A stretch of 48,279 nt of DNA, taken from Chloroflexota bacterium (GTDB taxonomy: Bacteria; Chloroflexota; Anaerolineae; CG2-30-64-16). The DNA lies in the NCBI GenBank assembly GCA_029555885.1, contig JAKPQT010000045.1, forward strand, positions 1 to 48,279, written 5' to 3'. The position numbers were made by a program, and so were the translations under genes. Below, in pieces: positions 43,764 to 48,279 of this stretch. The notes under the pieces are model-generated. The model did no database searches. It saw only the letters and a list, made by a program, of their open reading frames with translations, and was not told the DNA's origin. Every line of letters starts with the position of its first letter. Position 1 is the first letter of the stretch.

Positions 43764-45227
43764 ATGCCCTACGAACCCACGCGCGCATCTCTGTCCGCCC
43801 ATCCGCTGCCCGACTGGTTCAACGATGCGAAGTTCGGCATCTTCGTCCACTGGTATCCCTCTGCCGTGGTGGGCTGGGCGCCGCTCAGCGGAGAGTTGAC
43901 CACCATCGTCAAGCAACACGGCTTCCGCTACTGGCTGAAGCACAATCCCTACACCGAATGGTACGCCAACAGCCTGCGCATCCCCGGCAGCCCAGCCCAG
44001 GAATATCACCGCCAGACCTATGGCGCGGATTTCCCCTACGATGGGTTCATGCCCATGTTTCGCGCGGCCAGCGAGCAGTGGGACGGCGACGCGTGGGCCG
44101 ATGCCTTCGCGGACGCCGGCGCGCGCTACGTCGTGATGGGCACGAAGCATCACGACGGCTTCCTGCTCTGGCCGAGCTGGCACCCGAACCCGTATAAGCA
44201 GGATTACCAGTTGGAGCGGGATGTCATCGGCGAGTTGGCGGACGCGGTGCGCGCCCGCGGCATGACGCTGGGGCTGTACTACTCGGGCGGGCTGGATTGG
44301 ACGTTCAACGACCATGTCATTGCGGATGTGGATGACTTGGTCGCCGCGGTCCCGCAGCAGCCGGAATACGCGGCCTATGCCGAGGCCCACTGGCGTGAGC
44401 TCATCGAGCGGTACGAGCCCTCGGTGCTCTGGAACGACATCGGCTTCCCCTACGAGGCGAACCTGCTCAAGCTCTTTGCAGACTACTACAACGCCATTCC
44501 TGATGGCGTGGTCAACGATCGGTTCCTGCAATCCAACCTGGGCCGGCCCGGCAGCCTGCGCGCCCGGCTGATTCTCGGCGCCATCCGCCTGCTGATGCCG
44601 CTCGTGATGAAGCGACAGGGCGGGCTCGGCTCGCCCAGTGGCGGGCTGCATTCGGACTTCAGGACTCCGGAGTATTCCGCCGCCAAGGAGATCGAGTCCC
44701 GCAAATGGGAGGCCTGCCGCGGAATGGGCTACTCGTTCGGCTATAACCGGCTGGAGCAAGATGAACACTTGATCGCGCCGGAGACGCTGGTGCGCTCGTT
44801 CGTGGACATGGTCAGCAAGAACGGCAACCTCCTGCTGAACGTGGGGCCGATGGCCGATGGCACGATTCCCGAAATCCAGATGCGCCGGCTGCGGGCGATG
44901 GGCGCCTGGCTCAAGGTGAACGGGGAGGCCATCTACGGTACGCGGCCGTGGACGCGCGCCGAGGGCCAGACGGCGGACGGCACGCTGGTTCGGTTCACCC
45001 AGCGGGGGGACGCTCTCTACGCGATTTTGCTGGACACGCCAGCCGCGGCGCAGGTCATCATCCGTGACTTGGCGCTGCCCGCGGTCGCAGAAGCGCGCCT
45101 GTTGGGCAACCCTGCGCCGGTCCGCTGGACGCAGCAGGGCGCCGACATCGCGCTGGACGTGCCGCAGCCCTGGCCGGCATCCCCGGCCCACGCGCTGCGC
45201 TTCGCACCAGTCCAACCGACGGCATGA
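43764..45227 (+). CDS. alpha-L-fucosidase, glycoside hydrolase family 29
   Basis: A 487-residue GH29 enzyme without a signal peptide, so it acts in the cytoplasm on imported fucosylated oligosaccharides. Signatures: WFNDAKFGIFVHWYPSAV at residues 15-32, YVVMGTKHHDGFLLWPS (sugar-binding His pair), GLYYSGGLDW, and the nucleophile D225 in SVLWNDIGFPY, at the same position as D224 of the Thermotoga maritima enzyme. LLLNVGPMADGTIPE is the usual end of the catalytic barrel, followed by a beta-sandwich domain (about 390-487). The start at 43764 is the family-consistent ATG, with AGGAG 12 bases upstream. It releases L-fucose, which the neighbouring isomerase, kinase, dehydrogenase and dehydratase could process. 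Confidence 0.95.
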   Translation: MPYEPTRASLSAHPLPDWFNDAKFGIFVHWYPSAVVGWAPLSGELTTIVKQHGFRYWLKHNPYTEWYANSLRIPGSPAQEYHRQTYGADFPYDGFMPMFRAASEQWDGDAWADAFADAGARYVVMGTKHHDGFLLWPSWHPNPYKQDYQLERDVIGELADAVRARGMTLGLYYSGGLDWTFNDHVIADVDDLVAAVPQQPEYAAYAEAHWRELIERYEPSVLWNDIGFPYEANLLKLFADYYNAIPDGVVNDRFLQSNLGRPGSLRARLILGAIRLLMPLVMKRQGGLGSPSGGLHSDFRTPEYSAAKEIESRKWEACRGMGYSFGYNRLEQDEHLIAPETLVRSFVDMVSKNGNLLLNVGPMADGTIPEIQMRRLRAMGAWLKVNGEAIYGTRPWTRAEGQTADGTLVRFTQRGDALYAILLDTPAAAQVIIRDLALPAVAEARLLGNPAPVRWTQQGADIALDVPQPWPASPAHALRFAPVQPTA

Positions 45228-45247
45228 CGCCGGCCGCGAACGAAGGC

Positions 45248-45315
45248 TCACGCAAAGGCGCAAAGTGCGCCAAGAAGTCTTTTTCGCCTTTGCGTCCTCT
45301 GCGTCTTTGCGTGAA
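45248..45315. repeat. palindromic repeat, 'CGCAAAGGCGCAAAG' family
   Basis: TCACGCAAAGGCGCAAAGTG and GCGTCCTCTGCGTCTTTGCG (then TGAA) form an imperfect inverted repeat between the fucosidase and alcohol dehydrogenase genes. It is in frame with the dehydrogenase and, if read through, would give RKGAKCAKKSFSPLRPLRL, which is why a start ahead of it is rejected. Confidence 0.75.
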
Positions 45316-45334
45316 ACAACAGGAGGTCATTCCC

Positions 45335-46363
45335 TTGAAGGCAGTGCAACTTACTGAGATCGGACAGCCGCTGGAGCGGCGCGATGTGCCTGTGCCCGCG
45401 CTGCACGACGGCGACGTGCTGGTGCGTGTCCGTGCGGCGGGCATCTGTCATTCCGACGCGCACTACCGCGCGGGCGTGTCATACGCCGGGCCGCCCCCCT
45501 TGACGTTGGGGCATGAGGTGGCGGGCGAGGTGGCCGCGACCGGCGCGGGTGTGACACGGGTCAAGCCGGGCGACCGCGTCTGCCTGCACTATCTGGTTAC
45601 TTGCGGCCAGTGCCACTACTGCAACATGGGCCAGGAGCAGTTCTGCATGCGCGGGCAGATGATCGGCAAGCACCGCGACGGCGGCTATGCGGAGTACATC
45701 GCCGTGCCGGAGCGCGGGGTCATTGCCTTGCCTGCCGAGATTCCCTTTGAGCACGCGGCGATCATGATGTGCTCGTCGTCCACGTCGTTCCATGCGCTGC
45801 GGAAGGCGCGGCTCCAGCCGGGGGAGACGGTCGCGGTCTTCGGCGCGGGCGGGCTGGGCATGTCGGCCATCCAGCTTGCGCGGGGGCTCGGCGCCCGCGA
45901 GGTCTTCGCCGTGGACATCAACCCGGAGAAGCTGGCGCTGGCCCAGTCCTTCGGCGCGACGCCGGTCAACGCGCGGGCGGTCGATCCGGTTGTGGAGCTG
46001 CGCCGGCTGACGGACGGCCGCGGGGTGGATGTGGCGGTGGAGCTGATCGGGCTGCCGCTGACCATGCGCCAGGCGGTGCAGTCGCTCGGCATCCTGGGCC
46101 GCGCCAGCCTCGCGGGCATCACGCAGACGCCGTTCGAGGTAGACTCTTATCGCGAGTTGATCGGCAAGGAGGCGGAGGTCATCGGCGTGTCCGATCACCT
46201 GCTGCAGGAATTTCCGCTGCTCATCGAGTTCGCGCGACGCAAGGTGCTGGACCTGTCGCACGTCGTCACGCGGACGGTCGCGCTGGACGCCGCGCCGGTC
46301 AACGCGACGCTGGACGCGCTGGAACGCTTCGGCGGCGAAGTGCGCACGGTGATCGTGCCATGA
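45335..46363 (+). CDS. zinc-dependent alcohol dehydrogenase (MDR family)
   Basis: A 342-residue medium-chain dehydrogenase. Catalytic zinc ligands C38 (AAGICHSDAHY), H60 and E61 (TLGHEVAGEV); structural zinc cysteines C90, C93, C96 and C104 (CGQCHYCNMGQEQFC); cofactor motif VFGAGGLGMSAIQLARGLGA followed by AVDINPEK, where the Asp favours NAD. In this island the likely substrate is a sugar such as L-fucose (to the lactone) or a reduced intermediate such as lactaldehyde/propanediol; neither is proven. TTG start at 45335 with AGGAGG 8 bases upstream; the frame is open further back only through a palindromic repeat. It is followed by a strong bidirectional terminator. Confidence 0.93.
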   Translation: MKAVQLTEIGQPLERRDVPVPALHDGDVLVRVRAAGICHSDAHYRAGVSYAGPPPLTLGHEVAGEVAATGAGVTRVKPGDRVCLHYLVTCGQCHYCNMGQEQFCMRGQMIGKHRDGGYAEYIAVPERGVIALPAEIPFEHAAIMMCSSSTSFHALRKARLQPGETVAVFGAGGLGMSAIQLARGLGAREVFAVDINPEKLALAQSFGATPVNARAVDPVVELRRLTDGRGVDVAVELIGLPLTMRQAVQSLGILGRASLAGITQTPFEVDSYRELIGKEAEVIGVSDHLLQEFPLLIEFARRKVLDLSHVVTRTVALDAAPVNATLDALERFGGEVRTVIVP

Positions 46364-46369
46364 GATAAG

Positions 46370-46396
46370 CCACAGAGGTCACAGAGGACGCAGAGG
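46370..46396. repeat. half-copy of the 'CACAGAGG' repeat
   Basis: CCACAGAGGTCACAGAGGAC and GCAGAGG: a single arm of the family seen at 17950-18071, right after the dehydrogenase stop codon. The partner arm is missing. Confidence 0.6.
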
Positions 46397-46400
46397 CTAA

Positions 46401-46433
46401 AATAAAGGCCCGGCATATCGCCGGGCCTTTATT
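46401..46433. terminator. bidirectional intrinsic terminator
   Basis: AATAAAGGCCCGGC (46401-46414) pairs perfectly with GCCGGGCCTTTATT (46420-46433) around ATATC. A/T runs at both stem ends allow it to stop the dehydrogenase transcript and the convergent cytochrome transcript. Confidence 0.88.
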
Positions 46434-46453
46434 GTGCGGTCAAGACGTGCTAC

Positions 46454-48106
46454 TTACTGCGCGGGCAGGTGGCACGTCGTGCAGCTTGGCAGCGGGAAGT
46501 TCTCGTGATTGGCTGGGATCGGCTTGATGGCCGAGTCCAGGTTATGGCAGGCCAGGCAGTTCTCGTACGTTTCGCCCTCGACCGGGTGCGGGACGGTCGG
46601 GTAATCGTTCGGGGCCTGCGTGGGCCGCGGCGTGGCCTCGCCGGCAGCTTCAGGTGTGGCCTCGCCCTCAGCAGCCGCGGGCTGATGGCACGAAGTGCAG
46701 GTCTCCGGCGGGAACGTCTTGTGGTTGTCCGGGAACGCCTGCGGCTTGCCCTCGCCGTGGCAGTTCGTGCAGACCGCGTACACCTCGCCCTCGATGGGAT
46801 GCGGAATCGGGTTCGGGCCGCTCGCCGCCGGGGTCTCGCCCGCAACTGGCGTTTCGCCTGCAGCAGGTGCACCACCGACCGGCTGATGGCAGGATGTACA
46901 GGCTGTCTGCGGGAAGTTGTTGTGGTTTTCCGGGAACGGCTTGATCATGCCCGGCCCGTGGCAGGTCGCACAGTCGGCGTAGGCCTCACCCTCAATCGGG
47001 TGCGGGATGGGCCTGGCAGTGCCATCACCGCCTGCGGGCTGCTCAGCCCCTGGTTCAGGCGTCGGCCCGGGCAGGTGGCAGACCGTGCAAGAGTCATTTG
47101 GTCGACCCTCGTGGTCGGCAGGATAAGGCATCATGCCGGACAAGCCGTGGCAGGTGTCGCACTCTTCACGACCTTCGATAGGATGCGTGATGGGCGAGCC
47201 GATCTGCGTGGTTTCGCCGGTGCTCTCAGGTGCGGGTGTGGGCGTCAACGGCACGAACACCGGCACTTCTGTAGCTGGCGGCGGCACCGTGGCCAGGGCG
47301 GTTTCCTCGAACGTCGAGAACCAATACAGCCCCACGGCGAAGACCAGGCCAATGACCAGGGCAATCGGCAGATAGATGCGCTCGCGGCGGCGTACACCCT
47401 CGGGATCGGGTGCGGGCCGCACGCGGCCGGTCTCGATCTGCTCCAGTTCTTCGCCATGTTCGTGCGCCATCTGCTGGCGCGTCAGCTTGCCGGTGAACAT
47501 GCTCTTGTTGAAGAATTTGATGTGCACGCTGTAGAAGTGCCAGACGATGATCGCCAGCACTGCGAGGACGGCCTCGCCGCCGTGCGCGGCCTTAGCGGCC
47601 GGGATGATCTGGCCGGGCAGGAACCTGGCCGTGGCAATCGGATTCCACAACATGAAGCCCGTGATCGCCATGACGATGCCGCCCCAGATCAGGGCCCAGT
47701 ATTCCGCTTTCTCCGCGAAGTTGTAGCGCGGCAGCTTGGGATGTTGTTTCGCCAACCCCAGGTTGTAGCGCAGGACGTCGATCGCGTCGGTCACGTCGCG
47801 CAGGCCGGGCAGCATGGACAGTTCGCTGCGGCGGACGAAGACCTTGTGCCCGACCACGAGGATATGGTAGATGCTCTGCAGCACGAACACGATCGCGGCG
47901 ATGCGATGGATGATGCGCGTGGCCTCGATGCCGCCGAGGACGGCGATTGTGCCGTCGGCCAGCCAGCCGCCGGAGAACTTCTGGATCAACCCGGTGATCG
48001 CCAGGGTCGTGAACGACACCAACAGCACAATGTGTTCGATGCGCTGCGGGACGCTGAAGCGCGTGTAGGACTTCTGGGCGTGGGTGTCTGCGGTCTGCTG
48101 TGCCAT
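46454..48106 (-). CDS. cytochrome b / octaheme cytochrome c fusion protein
   Basis: A 550-residue membrane protein. Residues 15-200 form a four-helix cytochrome b domain like those of Ni/Fe-hydrogenase or formate dehydrogenase gamma subunits, with candidate haem histidines H25, H67 and H81 and one in the fourth helix (IVWHFYSVH). A fifth helix (about 255-277: LPIALVIGLVFAVGLYWF) leads to a Pro/Thr-rich linker and then four tandem repeats of about 55-60 residues, each opening HP(I/V)EG and holding two CXXCH motifs: CDTCH, CTVCH, CATCH, CTSCH, CTNCH, CTSCH, CLACH and CTTCH. The eight c-type haems would face outside. Role: moving electrons between the quinone pool and periplasmic or extracellular partners. 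Start at 48106 (MAQQTADTH), one base after the stop of the upstream gene (TGACATG). Confidence 0.9.
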   Translation of the reverse strand: MAQQTADTHAQKSYTRFSVPQRIEHIVLLVSFTTLAITGLIQKFSGGWLADGTIAVLGGIEATRIIHRIAAIVFVLQSIYHILVVGHKVFVRRSELSMLPGLRDVTDAIDVLRYNLGLAKQHPKLPRYNFAEKAEYWALIWGGIVMAITGFMLWNPIATARFLPGQIIPAAKAAHGGEAVLAVLAIIVWHFYSVHIKFFNKSMFTGKLTRQQMAHEHGEELEQIETGRVRPAPDPEGVRRRERIYLPIALVIGLVFAVGLYWFSTFEETALATVPPPATEVPVFVPLTPTPAPESTGETTQIGSPITHPIEGREECDTCHGLSGMMPYPADHEGRPNDSCTVCHLPGPTPEPGAEQPAGGDGTARPIPHPIEGEAYADCATCHGPGMIKPFPENHNNFPQTACTSCHQPVGGAPAAGETPVAGETPAASGPNPIPHPIEGEVYAVCTNCHGEGKPQAFPDNHKTFPPETCTSCHQPAAAEGEATPEAAGEATPRPTQAPNDYPTVPHPVEGETYENCLACHNLDSAIKPIPANHENFPLPSCTTCHLPAQ

Positions 48107-48107
48107 G

Positions 48108-48279
48108 TCACGCCCCCTTTCGGCCGAACTTAGTGATGAGCTTGCGCAGGAAGTCGATCGCGACAAACCCGGCCATCGCGCCGATCACTGCGGGAATCAG
48201 TATGCGGTAGAACAGGTTAACGTAGTACACCAGCGGATTATTCTCCCGCGTAGGCTGGAAGTGGCCGACCCAACTGGCT
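48108..48279 (-). CDS. membrane-anchored partner of the cytochrome, C-terminal part
   Basis: The window ends inside this gene; 56 C-terminal residues are visible. They include one membrane helix (LVYYVNLFYRILIPAVIGAM, continuing AGFVAIDFL) and a basic tail (RKLITKFGRKGA), preceded by WVGHFQPTRENNP. Its stop is one base before the start of the cytochrome gene, so both belong to one operon. The polar segment before the helix suggests an N-out protein, possibly another cytochrome c or iron-sulfur subunit with a C-terminal anchor; the family cannot be named from this fragment. Confidence 0.8.
   Translation of the reverse strand, partial: ASWVGHFQPTRENNPLVYYVNLFYRILIPAVIGAMAGFVAIDFLRKLITKFGRKGA

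Noticed and set aside
45224..45334. A longer start for the alcohol dehydrogenase
   Set aside because: The extra residues are a translated palindromic repeat, and AGGAGG sits 8 bases before the TTG at 45335.
46469..48133. A 554-codon plus-strand frame opposite the cytochrome gene
   Set aside because: The minus strand has eight CXXCH motifs and membrane helices; the plus frame is an Arg/Gly-rich shadow.

Overview
This 48 kb window is GC-rich bacterial chromosome. It most resembles a member of the Chloroflexota (Anaerolineae-like). The reasons are inference from gene content: a T-box controlled trpS, the pgpH-ybeY-dgkA order, two very large GT-C type membrane proteins with C-terminal beta-sandwich domains, a secreted subtilase ending in an FLPLVL-type tail, many FMN/radical-SAM style metabolic genes, GTG/TTG starts, and a high density of dispersed palindromic repeats. 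No rRNA, tRNA, CRISPR or prophage genes were seen.

Layout. 1-1864: end of a NarL/LuxR response regulator and its PAS-containing NarL-type histidine kinase. 1873-4428 (minus): lysine 2,3-aminomutase and a D-Ala-D-Ala-ligase-like ATP-grasp enzyme, possibly a beta-lysine pathway. 4837-7230: a rubredoxin-like zinc ribbon protein and a YjhG-type sugar-acid dehydratase. 7299-12015: a MORN/YwqK repeat protein, then a tryptophan T-box leader, trpS, an aldo/keto reductase and two overlapping HAD phosphatases. 12154-20359 (minus): electron-transfer flavoprotein beta and alpha, two giant membrane proteins and a methyltransferase. 20474-28213 (plus): an SDR epimerase, mtaB, yqeY, pgpH, ybeY, dgkA, a uroporphyrinogen-decarboxylase (URO-D) family protein and a Nudix hydrolase. 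28313-32521 (minus): MoxR ATPase, DUF58 protein and a subtilisin-like protease. 32688-35353 (plus): an OmpR/HK two-component pair and cinA. 35352-36177: a REP-associated tyrosine transposase bracketed by REP palindromes.

36184-46363 is the most distinctive region: a deoxy-sugar catabolic island with L-rhamnose mutarotase, two different URO-D family proteins, an FGGY kinase, an enolase-superfamily acid-sugar dehydratase, an L-fucose/L-arabinose isomerase family protein, a GH29 alpha-L-fucosidase and a zinc alcohol dehydrogenase. It carries parts for both a phosphorylating route (isomerase plus kinase) and an oxidative route (dehydrogenase plus dehydratase), while the role of the URO-D proteins is unexplained. 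No transporter or dedicated regulator is inside the window.

46454-48279 (minus) is a respiratory module: a single polypeptide that joins a cytochrome b membrane domain to four tandem di-heme repeats (eight CXXCH motifs), translationally coupled to an upstream small membrane-anchored partner.

At least four families of palindromic repeats are scattered between genes, often starting exactly at a stop codon. One copy lies in frame inside the 970-residue membrane protein. Several genes have -10 boxes 6-7 bases before the start codon, which suggests leaderless transcripts.
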